In this document: positions 12,223-25,100 of the stretch, piece after piece
How the letters are laid out: each line of letters begins with the position of its first letter
How positions within the stretch are numbered: position 1 is the stretch's first letter
From: Tetragonia tetragonoides
Lineage: Eukaryota; Streptophyta; Magnoliopsida; Caryophyllales; Aizoaceae
NCBI GenBank assembly: GCA_038025085.1
Contig: CM076153.1
Location: forward strand, 7,843,501-7,907,500
Length of the DNA: 64,000 nucleotides
Direction: 5' to 3'
Notes under the pieces: model-generated
Seen by the model: the letters and a program-made list of their open reading frames with translations, nothing else
Told to the model about the DNA's origin: nothing
Databases searched by the model: none
Translations under genes and position numbers: made by a program

Positions 12223-13573
12223 GGCTACTAATCTCTTTTCTCTCTCTGACCTCTCAGTTTTGTGTGTGTGTCTCTGACTCTGAGTGTGGGTTTTCTCTCT
12301 ATCTTTTGGAAGAGGGAGGGGAAATCGGAAAAAGAGAAAACCCTTGGCTAAACCCTACCCAACGGGAGGGAAAGAATGCGAAATGTAATTGTTGCGACTT
12401 GTTGACGAGCGAAAAAAAAATTTGTTGCGACTTGTGTGTCAAATGGAATTGTCGAGATAGTGAGATGAGGTAAGGGAGATATTGGCCTACCGGGTAGCTC
12501 TCTCAATACATTAACACCACTCGCTAAATCGATCTGGACTGGACTCGAAACATTTTGTATTACTTTTAAGATCTAATAAATTTGAAATTAATAGGTCGGA
12601 TCAAATTCGACCTATTTTGACCAGATTAATTAGGTTAATAGAATTTTTAAGCAACTTGTATTATTATGAATTAAAGGGTGGTTTGGTTCTTGAATACTAG
12701 GATACTCCGCATTTGATTACTTAGCAAGTATTCTCGTGATTCAAGAGGAAGATGAACTAATTTAAAAAATACGATTAGTTTTAGCGGAGAAATAAATTTC
12801 TGACCCCTTAGTGCAATGCACAGGGTTTATGGGTAATTGTTTATAATTTCTTTTAAAGATGTTTACTTCTTAAGTGATACGTGGTGGGTGACCCATAAAT
12901 CAGTCCCTTTTTTGGGACGAAAAAGGTTATAAGGGGACAGGAAAAATTAAGAATTTTGTGAACAATAGGTCACAAGTAGGTAATGCCCCGTTTTATCGTG
13001 AGACACTAGAAAATAACAAATTTTATCCAAAACAAAACATTTTTGTCTACAAAAGTAATATTTTTTCGGTGGCCAAAAGTGTTAACAAAATTAAAAATAA
13101 CTTTTAGACAAAAAAAAAAAAAAACTTTTTGTTCAAAATATACTATCATCTCACGGTAAGATTGTATTGATTTCTCCAACGGTGAAATCAGATCTTTGAT
13201 AATACTCACTATTTTATTTGATTGTTTTCCATGAATAAATGAGCATACAAATTATATATCATACAGTATTTGCATGAATTTGGAACAAGCTTATCTGTCA
13301 AAGTAAAGCACACACCCTCTAATCGTTATTTACAGGAGTAATTTAACTAGCAAATAGAGAGAAATTATGTTTACAAACAACGATGTGGCGTCGGAAGCAT
13401 ACACGCCTATCACTATCATTGTTGTCATAATCACAATAAGGTTTCCCTCTACGAGTATAAACTTGCTCAGTGAATGGTGTTTGCAGGAAGAAATCAAGAT
13501 CAAGGAATTACAGTTCCAGTTCACCAGAAATCCTCTTTCATTGCGTCAGAGAGAATATGCTTCCCGTGTTCAT
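12223..13573. other. SR45 5' UTR/promoter side and spacer
   Basis: The first ~130 bp upstream of the SR45 start codon is pyrimidine-rich on the minus strand and is probably 5' UTR. Around 12530-12640 is a diffuse repeat rich in ggtcgga/gaccta motifs, also seen near 17.95-18.2 kb and 27.4-28.2 kb. No gene was recognised in the rest. Confidence 0.4.
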
Positions 13574-13671
13574 AAGGTTTGCGATCAAACGAGATCCTCT
13601 TCAATAATACACCAATGTACTCATTGTTAAGGTTTGCGATCAAACGAGATCCTCTTCAATAATACACCAAT
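13574..13671. repeat. 43-bp direct repeat, 55-bp period
   Basis: aaggtttgcgatcaaacgag... occurs identically at 13574-13616 and 13629-13671, separated by 12 bp. It lies between SR45 and the 3' end of LESV. Confidence 0.85.
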
Positions 13672-13826
13672 TTACATATATTACATGGTTGATTAACATG
13701 AAAGAAGAGCTAACAGAAAATTACAACCACTGCACACAAATCCTACATTATATATATGACAATCTATAAGGTGCGGAAAATGATCTGTGGCTTATTTGTA
13801 CTTCTACAAGAGTCTGAAACTCTTTG

Positions 13827-14002
13827 CACGGTTTATGAATGTCGCAGGTGGTTTGTTAACTTCCTGTAGCTGGACTAGGTTTAGGATGCAATGCATATAG
13901 CCATAGTGAGGGTACACGGTTTATGATGGCTCAGATGGTTTGCTAACTTCCTGTAGCTGGACTGAGTTTAGGATGCAATGCATAAAACCATAGCGCGGGT
14001 GC
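13827..14002. repeat. 88-bp tandem duplication of the LESV 3' end
   Basis: 13915-14002 (last codons of LESV including its stop) is duplicated downstream at 13827-13914, with several substitutions and small differences around the former stop. The downstream copy is therefore in the 3' UTR. It is older than the 87-bp Iojap duplication, judging by divergence. Confidence 0.8.
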
Positions 14003-17000
14003 CTCTCATACCAGGTATCTTCCTGCACATGAGTATCCCAGTGTTCACCACTGCTGCTCTTGCCATACTTGTGTAGCCATCCAGACCCGTTATGTTGCTC
14101 ACCCCATGTACGGTTCCATAGCTCTCCATACTTGCCTTCCCACCAGGTTTCCCCTTGTTTCACACCATGTCCATTTAGATCGAAGTTTTCATCCCATTTG
14201 TCACCCCATTTGACCCAAGCGTCCCCTTCACAACGTTCTGCCCATTTGTCAGTGTATTTATGCTTCCACCCAGTCCATCATATGTTTCTCCCCACCTGCC
14301 AGAATTACATAACGAACAACTTTTAAAATAACAAAGATAAGAAAGGCGGATAACATAGAACTTGTGAAAGCGTGTGATTTGTGAAACAAAGTCGCTTCAA
14401 GTCCCAAAAGAAAAAACATGTGAATTGCTAATATAACAAAATGAGATGAAAAAGACCGTAGATAGTGGAAGAAAGAGCGCAGTTTAATGTTCTAACAAGT
14501 TACCTCTCATGCCATACATGAGCATGGCCAGCCTCAATTTGAGTATTGGGATCAATACTACACCACTTGTGTGCCCACTTATCAGCCTTCCCAGAGGCAT
14601 CATAATGTTCTCGCCATTTCTCTTGCCATTCATCGCCCTTCCCGTTCTTTCCCCACTTGTCTGCAGTTTTCTCAATATGTACAAGGCCACGTTCCTGAAC
14701 ATATCAAAATCAAAAAAAGTAGTATGCAGTAAATATATCTGAAAAGTCTAAAAAATGTATTACAATTGATATTCAACACAAGTCCACTGGATACAGAGGA
14801 TAATGACAAATACAATTCGTATCACACTACATAGGAAGAAAAATGTTTTTTCTCTTCTTGTTTCCCTCCCTTCGTCACCATCCCCACCCCCTCCCCACCC
14901 CCAAAAAACATGTAGATTGAACATAAAGAAAGAGAGCCAGATTTAGTAAAATAATAAAAGAACTCTGATTTGGGAGAAACCTCAAATGAGACATCAAATT
15001 CACACAAAAAGCACCATTCTCACCCTAAGGAGTGCTATGTAGCTTAAATATTTTAAACAAAAACATCTAGCAGGGATAAGAAAAGATCTACAACAAGATG
15101 CATGCCTCGCACAGTGATATTTGACAATCAAACAGCATGTGAATGCAAGACCAAATAATAACCACTATATGAAGTGATGATGCTGTCATCAATGTATTAA
15201 GACTGAGCAAGGCCATCCTAAAGCATATAATGATTTCCTCCCAATCTCAAATTTAAATAGGAAACTTGTCACTATTGCAGATTCAAATGCATCAGCCCGA
15301 GTACCTGCCACATTGATTCCTTCCAGTATTCGTGCCATATGTTCCCCATGGCGTCACGTCCAGACTTCTCTGATCCAAGTTCCTTATAATCGAATTCATC
15401 TGCTGCCTCCCAATACTTTTCTTCCCATTCTACTGCCCTATCAGCAGTGACACCTCTATTTAATGTCCAACGGCAAACAACACCATCAGGTCTTCTTTCA
15501 ATCCCAGTCTCCTTCCACCACCTTGATCCATCTGGATTGATCCCATGAGAAGGTTTTTCTTCTACATCGTGTAAAGCATTGGCAGCTTCTGCAGCATGTG
15601 CCGAGAATTGAACACCAATTTCCTCTTCTGGGGCAGGGGCCTCTGGACTGATATTAGGGGTTTTCACTTCGTGGACCTCCATGAATGATTGGAAAGGTGG
15701 GAGAGAACGATTAAGGTCACCCTCTGAGAGTTTGCTCTCAAATGGCATTATAAGAAAATCTGCAGATTTCTCCTTTTCCATCACATTACTTGGGTATAGA
15801 TTACCCGACGTTTTGGGCGCTTTCTGTAAGTTACTGACTTCACCTTGAATTGAATCATCCTCGGGAGGTGGAGACCAAGACCAAAAGTCTGGACCGGGGG
15901 GTCCATTTCCAGAAGCTCTTGATTTAGGGTTGTAGGAGTTTCCAGTATCTGTTCCTGCTGATTGCCAAGGGTATCATCAACGCAAATGAAATTGGTTTCT
16001 AAGGCAAAACTAAGTGTAGTTATAGGTTACAATGACACCTATGGCAGACAAAATAGTTGTAGCCCCATATTTTTAGATAAAGAAAAAGTATATTATAAAT
16101 CAGTCCAGTGTCTAGCCGCAACTCCATTTTAGTTCAGTTGATTTCTTAAATATTTGATAACTGATAAGGACTGTATTGAAAAATCAGAATTTAACTGTGG
16201 CTTCTGTGTCCTTGAGGCTCATCAAATGATTGTGGTATTAGTTTAACATCACTGAGCAAATATCACAATTTGCAAGGTAGGAGGCCTAGTGAGGTTCTCC
16301 ATTTGTCAGAGAGGGCAGAAGAGCAAGATGGCGCATTTCAAACATGTGTCCAGTGCCCAGAGTTCATATCCCCTTTAAAACAAGTCGAATGCATTGCAGC
16401 ACATAACTGGTAATCAAGGACAATTTCACTTACACAGAGATTTCACATATGCAGAATATGACATTCCTTCAGTTTCTAGTACAGTATAACCAATGGTAAT
16501 CACAAAACTTGATTTGCAGTACACAGTTTACTATTGAATCTCTGACTCAAGAACGATTACAGAAAATAATTAAGCAAATCAACATATGTCCACAACAAGA
16601 ACACAACATACACCCATATGAATTTTTTTGACATACTAGTTGACCGCATGTTGGAACTATAATCAAATTACATACACCCTCCATCTGAAACTGACACAAA
16701 ATTGATTTCAGGTCATCCATGGAAAGAAAAACGCCAATTTCCCTAAAACAGTAACAATATATGCTTCTATTTCCCACTTTACCCAACAACAAGATAAGTA
16801 TTTTCCTGTCTTTAACAGTTTAACTTAATCATTTCCTCAAAATTCCAACCAAAAACCTAAAGTGGGATTCTCTTGGTAATCTCAAACATTACCAACCGGC
16901 ATTACATTTTCTGATTTTCTCAACTCCTACAGCAACAAAAGGCAGGCTATTCTGGTCTAATCTGCAAATCAAGTCCTTACTACCCTTATTAATAAAAAAA

Positions 17001-17656
17001 AAAATATCAGTGTATCAAAACATTCAAATAATCAACAAAACCTGCACTGATCAAGATTACTTACTAATTTTGAAAAATAATAAACAAAAATAGACTAAAA
17101 TTACCTCCAACACTAGGTTGCAACCCGACATTGTTGCCACTCTCAGCACCAGCGGTCCCCGAACCCGTCCCCGTACCCGTACCCGTACCCGTGTCCTTGG
17201 CCGTCGGCCGAGAAAAATTCTCCTTGAGAAGAGCACGAGCCTGCAGCAATGGCGGCAGCAGCGCGATCAATGACCTGAATTCTTTGAACTCTATCTCTCT
17301 CCTCTTTCGGAACCTCTAGAATCTTCTCAAACTCATTACTCTTCTTCTCCAAAACCTCAGGGTTTTCCTCCTCCTCTTCAGAACCGCCATTAACAACAGG
17401 TGTTTCGGCAATTTTGAGGAACTCAATCTCTTTCTTCTCTCTCTCCTTAGCTCTCTTCCACATCCCCAGGTATGGCTCGCCGCCATTTTTGGCACTTCCA
17501 TCCACATTTGAAGCCCTAATTTGGTGATTACTGTTACTGTTTTCTTCTTCTTTGGATAGTGATGAGTGTGGGGGAAAGAGAGTGGAGAGGTTGAAGAAGA
17601 GAGTGAGTAGCTCGTGAAGGTCTGGCAATGGCGGGGCGTATAAGGTGAGTCGCCAT
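13921..17656 (-). CDS. LESV: LIKE EARLY STARVATION (LESV) starch-binding Trp-rich protein, frame disrupted
   Basis: Four exons: 17105-17656, 15305-15957, 14504-14694 and 13921-14295 (stop TAA). LESV and its paralogue ESV1 bind starch glucans in the plastid through a tryptophan-rich repeat region and influence granule formation and turnover. Visible landmarks are NGGEPYLGMWKRA near the N-terminus, WWKETGIERRPDG, AVEWEEKYWEAADEF, SGRDAMGNIWHEYWKESMW, TADKWGKNGKGDEWQEKW and GETWWEGKYGELWNRTWGE. From ATG 17656 the first 40 codons look like a plastid transit peptide but run into a stop at 17534. The conserved body lies in another frame, a second shift is needed at 17240-17241, and a third (one base short) at about 14258-14272. 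Allowing for these, exon phases agree and the length (~589 aa) matches the family. Either a recent pseudogene or sequence errors. Confidence 0.8.
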
Positions 17657-18483
17657 TGTTGATGGTGAGAGAGAAAGAGAGAAAGAAAACGCCCTGTTGC
17701 TTTCTTTGTGATTTTTTTTTTTTTATTTTGTTTATTACTTTTGGTACTTTCTTTCCTCTCTTCAAGGAGAGAGAGAGAGTGCACTTTTCTAGGTAGCGAG
17801 TGGCGAGACAACGGTGATCATACGCCAATGGGTTCTGCCGACCTGCACTTCACTTCACAGTCGGTCACTAGAATCAAGATGGGAGCAAAGTGAGCAACAG
17901 GCTGCATTTATTTTAATTGTTTTCTAATTTGACGTAAATAATTCAAGTGTTGGATTATGAGCCACTGGTTTTTCGACCAAAATCTGACCCGACTTGCTAA
18001 ACACCCGACCGAAATGAAAAAATGTGACCTACTAATAATTGGAACTTGGAACTTGAAATTTCTTAGACAATAGCTATTCTATTTTGATGATGAACGACCT
18101 AAACGCGACTCGCTAGATTCAATCAGACCTGCTTATGACCAGGGTCCCAAAGTGACCTGACTCGAATCCGACTCGACCTATTTGTCAGGTGTACCTCTTT
18201 GTCTATGTTGGAGACTAGAGCTAGTAGCAAAAGCTAACCCGACCTTAAACCCAAAAATTTGAGAATTTTTGAGCGGATTTTTTTAGGGAATAAAAAAGTG
18301 GCTTTTAAAATATAATTTTTTTTTTACAGAAAATTTAATTGTTTAAGGGTGATATTTATAGTACTATGGGTGATAATTTACGCCCCAAAGTGACTTTTAT
18401 AAAGGTGCCCTACAAATCATGTGTCTATAAAACACTACATAACAAAAGTGACTATTATTTGAGCCGAGGAAGCAAATATAGTA
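17657..18483. other. LESV 5' flank and spacer
   Basis: Continuous open frame upstream of ATG 17656 reaches 17811 but is lysine-rich and unlike the family, so it is treated as 5' UTR. A GA-rich tract lies at about 17761-17780. From 17940 to 18230 there is a diffuse repeat of gacctgactcgaa-like words. No gene was recognised. Confidence 0.35.
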
Positions 18484-18739
18484 CTCTTTCCATTTCAAAT
18501 TGAGCTTCATGTTTGATTTTGCACAGTTTACGAGACAACACTTTGACCATCAATAACTATAATTATATTGATATCAAAATTATAAAAAGTTGATATTGTG
18601 AAAGTACAATTAAAAAATCAATCTAAGAAAAGTACTTTGATATTTTAAATCTTCCTATTTTTTTCACAAATCAATAGTCAAAGTTTGTGAAATTTTTCCT
18701 AAAAAGTCAAATAGGAAGCTCAATTTGGAACGGATGTAG
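18484..18739. mobile_element. Stowaway-like MITE (TA target duplication)
   Basis: Left end ctctttccatttcaaattga and right end (inverted) ctacatccgttccaaattga are imperfect inverted copies; TA flanks both sides (18482-18483, 18740-18741). It is 256 bp and non-coding. A related single end is seen at 47631-47665. Confidence 0.75.
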
Positions 18740-19149
18740 TACTGAAAATTTTATGTCGAGACCGTAACATCGAAATAGTTCTTAACCAATTACAAAATTT
18801 GTGTAGAAGAAATGTTATATTCACTTCAAATATTTAATGTTCAATATAATTTCAGCGAAAACAGGTCTTCCAAGTTCCACCACACTAAACGGAGCAAGAT
18901 CGTTCTTTGATCTTTTTTCGCTCGTTGGGTACATGATGACCATCTACATTGATCATATATGACAGGACAATTTCTAAGAAATAGTACCAAGTACGATGGC
19001 ACGATATAATCTCAGCAACAACCCACCAACACCATCAAATTCTGGCTATGTGGTACGCAACCATGGAGAACTAATAAACATTACAAACACTAGACCACCC
19101 AACATAGACAAAACTCCAGCTAAAGTAAACTCATGATTTGATCTTAGCT

Positions 19150-22100
19150 TCATTTTGAGCTAGTAGAGGCATCTGATCGCCTTCTCTTCAGCTCATTGTC
19201 ACCTAATTGCAATGATACACACAGGTCATCATCGGGACCATTCCTCAAGGCAGAGAGATTTTGGGATACCTTCATCTCCTGTTGGTTGATTCTATGTAGC
19301 GGAGACTGCCTTACAAAACTAGGGATAAACAGATGTTCGATGCTGGGGCTCACCTTGGCAGCCTCATCTTCCAGATTAAGATCGGTATCCATTGCTGATG
19401 AATTCATATCTGGGCCAGGCGGTCCATTTTCCATTGCAATGTGTCGGATCTGTAGTCCAAATGGCTGGAACTCCTCTTTGCTTTTGTCCAATGGCAGTCC
19501 ATCAGGAGTTGACGAATCCCCAACTGCAGAATTCATGGCTGTTGCCGAGGCAGCCATTTGTTCATGCACTGCCTCTGCAATCAGACGAATCATAATTTGT
19601 ATTATGATACAAACATAGTTGTAAGACAGAGTAGTACTTGCAATGAGATTTTTATTTCTTCCCATCAATTTATTTTCCTTTTTTTTACTGAGTACAGGCA
19701 GAAAAACAAAATATAACACAAACTTAAACCCTAAATTCTACGGGCCACCTACCGTACAACAAGTCTTGTGTGAGACCAACTCACAAAAAATTGGGGTCAC
19801 TTTTCAGAAATGTAGGGGTCACTTATGATGAGCAGTGACCCTGTTTTCATTGAAAAGTGACCCCCGTCTCACCAAAAGTTACAAAAAGACCGTCTTATAG
19901 AAGTTTTTGCCCCAACCGTATATGACCCAATTAATTAAATATTTATATTAATAATTTCACAGTTTGTAGTTTTTTTTGCTCGTCAAAAAGAGGGTGCAGG
20001 TGAATAGCGACCGAGGCACCCCCTGCTACATCATGTTCGGGCTCTCGTGTTCAATAGCGAACATATCAGACTAGCTGAACAACCAGCGCAAGCATTGGCC
20101 CCGTCAACGTAGCACCAACAAGGGGCTAGTATAGTTCCTAGAAGCCAGCAGACACAAGGCATGGGGGGAATGGGGATTCGAACCCATGACCTTGCCTTAC
20201 CAAACCACTTGGGAGTAAGCTTGAAACCACTAGACCACCACCCTTATTGGTTCACAGTTTGTAGTTAGCTATAACATTACACCCAAATCTGCAATTTCAA
20301 GGATCTACCCTGGCAGATCATCCAGCCATCTTATCCTAGAAAGTAGAAAGCCAAGGCTGGAATTCTAGCCAAGGCATAAGACATTATTTCCAGACCTAAC
20401 ATGGGATAAGAACACAAAGCAAATAACAAAGAAATCAGGATTGTCAGGAAAATGAGAAATCCAACCAGTTGACTACGGCACATCAACGAAAGTCAAACAC
20501 ACAAAACCTTTTCAAAAGTAATTTCAGCACTCCTCACATCAGTCATGATAATAATAATAGACAAAAACCACATTTGTTGTGGCTGAGGCAGTAGCAGCAG
20601 GGTTGAAACATTTCAAACCGTGGAATACGAGTATAAAACTTTTCCCAGCACCGAGAAAAAGGTGTTCGAGGCATGGGTAAAAGAAAATTTGAAATGCCAT
20701 TTTCACGTTTCATGTAGAAACGCATTTCATGAACAAAAAACCCCTCCTGGAATTTCTGAGAAATGTAAATTATGGTTACCTTACCTAGACATTAGTATTG
20801 TGGCAAAATAAAATTTGAAAAAAAAGAGAAGTTAAAGAAAAAAAGAAGTTTAAGATACAGCAGCTACTCAAAAGAACATTGCTTGCCTATGATTTCTTTT
20901 CTTTTTTTGTCCTGTTCTGCTATGTGAGCCATCCTTTGATAATAATACAAGGATCATCATCTACAGAAATGGCAAAATTAGTAATGAAGTGAAAACAAAA
21001 GTGACTCAGATTGATTGGCTTCACTGCTTCAGTGGTATAATATTGGGAAAGGAAATACCTTTAAGCTTTTCACTGGTTGTGATGAGATCAAGCTCAAGTA
21101 GATTGAGAAGGCGCCCTAGATCAACCCCACTAGTCCAATTCTCTGGCGCATGGCCAACTTTTAATTTAAGGCGGCCACGGTTAGCAGTTCCACCCCATAT
21201 GATACCAATTGGGCGTGGCTTCTCCCAATTTTCCCCTGTTAACACAATGAGGCTTCCACTGTCTCCTTCAAGGTCAAATGTTTGCTGGTTTTCGCCCACA
21301 ACAAGAAAATCAGTCAAGAAGCATATCCCCTTTTCATCATTGTACTCAAGTGCATAGGCCAATACACTTCCAGTTGTCAGACCAGAGCTTCGGCCGACTT
21401 TCTTTACTTGTTTCCCGATTAAGGTACTGATAGGCGCTTGCAAGTCGATATGCTTGACATCTCCAATTTCCCCCACACCTTTCATGGATGTAGTTATGGT
21501 TGACATGTCAAAATCATCAGCAAAGGGAATAAATGCTCCATCTGCTCTCACAAATGTCTCTGCACATATGTAAAATTTTTGTGGTTATGGTAGGAAGCGT
21601 GGTATCATGATATGATTGGTATAGTTGGTCAGAAGATTTACACGTTTGAAGCCACATAAATGGCCAATCAAAACATATAATATAATCACTAGCCACAACA
21701 GAAGAAAGACAAGTCTCAACACGAAAATGCCACAATGGCAATAAACGGTAAAAGAAAGGAGAAGAAACACCACCCTGATGTAATCTGTTTCTGTTTGATT
21801 TGATTGTATCAAGCTTTGAGGAATTTGCTAGGCCAGGTTGCATCCAGCATTCCCTCCAGTGACTTGTTACACACACTTCCATTTCAATCCTCTTATTCTA
21901 GCATTATGCTTTCTTTTGTTTTTGCACTTATGCATCTTCAATGTCCTTTCTTTTTTGTTTTTGCACTTATGCATCTTCAATGTCCTTTCTTTTTCTATAT
22001 CTTTAGCTTTTTGGCATCCACTTTGCAGGAGATATAGGACAAAATTTAGGAGCATGTTGTCCCCACTTTTACTGCATTGTCCACAAGGACATCACTTAAA

Positions 22101-25100
22101 ACACTACAACTTGTTGGAGAAAAAGTACATGCGTTGAGAGGTAGAGTACATAAATCAGGAAGCAGTTATGAGCTATGGGCTTAAGAAAGGTTTCTTTAAT
22201 TGGCAGTTCACAAATTTATTTAACCTTGTTCTTGTTATTAGTCCTCACCCTCGTACTTCTGTTTTCTGATTAACAAAATCTCTTTTAAATACACTATGAA
22301 ACAAATGTAAAAAAACAAAAACTTGCAGATATTTCATTATAGGCCCAAAGCTGAGGAAGCAAAACATTGCGTAAGGAATTAGGCTATACAGATTCAGGCT
22401 TTACTTTCACAAAGTAATTTGCAAAGTGAAGTACATTGAAACAAAAATATACATCGAATAACTATTTCTAGGGCCTCTTCAATGAGAACTAATATTTGGA
22501 TTTGTGAACCAGTTATTAGGAAAGTTTTTTGCATCAGGAAGCTCCGGGAAATGAAAAGTACCACATGGCTCCTGTCCTGTATTATCCTTCAGGAATCACC
22601 AGCAAAAGCCATACAGCTTTACTCAGCTGGATTATTCAATTCAAGTATTACCCAGAGCCAAGAGGGATGTTTCGAATCAATCACTTGTCGGTTTTATTTC
22701 TTTGATAACATAAAATTGAACTTTTGAATCACATTCTTTTGGCCCACATATTAGCTACATACGACAAGGTAGATTGAGGTTAAGTTACCTGCATTTATTC
22801 CAGCAAAGATGCCATACCACAGATCATCCGTGATAAATGATGTAGCTCTCTCCACAGCACCCAGATACACCCCAGGTCCAAGATTTGGTGGTAAGGGGTG
22901 AAACATCTTCTGACTTGGATAATCTAAATCAACTGCAACATGGCGATTTGTAAGAAATCCAACTTGTCTGCTTCCAGTTTGGCTCCTCACAATAGCACCC
23001 AGGGTTCCATAAGTCTCTTGACTTGCCACCTATGCAAAATGAAAAACGTTATTAGTCATTATCCAGGATCAGTCACCCAGAAGAGAGAGCTTCTGTAAAT
23101 TGGCTAGAGCAAAATATGATGGAAAAGACAGACAGGAACAATCGAACAGGAACGTTAACTAGTGAAGGTTTCCAAAATATATAGTGAATCACTTACTGCA
23201 TGTTAAAGGAGTATAATTAACAGAAAGAAACTAATAAAGAAGAGTGATTATCCACCTGTTCCAGTTAGAAAGCAATCGGAAGAAACATAATAAGAGGTTC
23301 ATTAAATTGTGTCTTACTGTTGTACGATACATGCTCACAAAAGTATGAAGGCATAATATGCAAGGGTCAGGGGAACATCAAATTAATGGAGAAACATATA
23401 TTACAAAGCACGCTTATGCTTTTCAATGCAATCCAAACATAACGTACTGTAAGGTGATGATAGAACAAGTATAACAAAGATAGCATACAAGGAACCCATC
23501 TAGTGAAGCTGAGTAAAGAGTATACCTGAGAACCTGAGCCAATGCATGAATCATTACCACGAAGATCATCCACAATCTCAGTGTACAGTTGCTCCTTGGG
23601 TGCAGGCTCCGGAGCCCCAAAATATGAGAATTCCACCACGTCCACATCACACCATACACCTCCTGGCCCCTAATATTACAGTTGAAAGCCATCACCACCT
23701 TAATGCAAAAATGCACTTAAATGTGAACTGTACTAGCATACAGACACTGTCAATTGCACACATCACATAAGGAAGATAGAGATGAGCAGAAGCAAAAGGT
23801 CAAAAACCTATAAAGCTTAAAAGATTTACGTAACAGACGCAAAAACAGACATGGAAAAGAGGTCATCATACAACACATAATAGAACTTGTTCAGAATACT
23901 TAACGGGGTTAAACGACTGGAATTTTTGTTTCCCCTTCAGGTCATATCATACTTACTCAATCTTGTTTTTCTTGTAACTTTTTTTTTATTTCTGGTCCGT
24001 TCACAGGGCTCCTGTCGGTGCATTAACGAGACTGGAAATTCGAGGGATGTCAGTGGTCTCACTTGTGATAACTTGGTGTAGTGGGATATAGTGGACAAGC
24101 CTAAAAAAGAGGGTGATTTGGATCTTGCGAATGCACTGCCAACTGCCAAGAACATTAAAGCCACATTGTCTTGTCAACAAAAAAAATTAAAAGTTTCAGC
24201 AGGGACGATTCTCCCATAGATCCTTCACACATACTGGGGCAAAATTCCTAAGATAAAGCACTCATTTGAACTGAATTCTAACCAATTTTTGCAAAGAAGG
24301 AGACCATAAAAAGCTTTTTCAGCTGATATTTCTAAAAAATGGTGTAGTGTGGAATGTGGACACAAGTGAGCACCTTTTTTTTTACATTGCCCCCTTCACC
24401 TGGCTGGAACAGTCGGCCTGAGTTGGTTTCAGTGAGACTATATCTACATGTGTCTCGCAATTCAAGAGGTTGTGGACGTGAGAAACAAAAGTGTTTTTTG
24501 TAATCATGAAGGGTGGGAAAGTACTTCACAATGATGTGATGCTTGTTAAAGCCAAGTGTAAACCTATGGATGGTATTTAAGAACCGAACACTTTGTTACA
24601 TATGCTGCAAAATAGGAAGGTTCATCGTGTTGGTGTTCCTTCTGTATTCATGTATTTGTCGAGAGGTCAGTTTGTCCTCTCCTTTCCCCTCCATACAATC
24701 TCTCACTTGTGAATTTTTATCCCCAGCCCACCTAACTTTCAAAAATATTTTTCTTATTGCATGGACAAAAACAAAAAGGGATGGGGCAATTGAAACAGGC
24801 AAATGATCCACTGAATGAAGCTCATCCACCTACTCGAATCTCACTTCTCCTAGAAACAATAACTGATACTGATCATAAAGCTCACCTCCAAGGCAGTAGG
24901 TAAACACTGGAGAGGACTGAGCCATTGCTTGTGCACTTTCCTAGAAACGAAGACAAGAATAGCTGGTATATCAGTCAACACGCCCTTTCGAATACGAAAA
25001 CCAATTGCTGTGCCCAGACTATAACAACGCAAAATTTTGCTATGAAATGCCCTTATCGTCATCAACTCAAGCAAAGTTGTTGCTTGCTGCCCTTTAGGTA

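Noticed and set aside
13367..13630. 87-codon open frame upstream of LESV 3' end
   Set aside because: It has no recognised family or exon context, and it overlaps a 43-bp direct repeat.
17143..17811. 222-codon frame as a complete LESV first exon
   Set aside because: Its start is lysine-rich and unlike the family, and its end misses the conserved run after IDRAAAAIAA; both fit frame breaks rather than a true exon.
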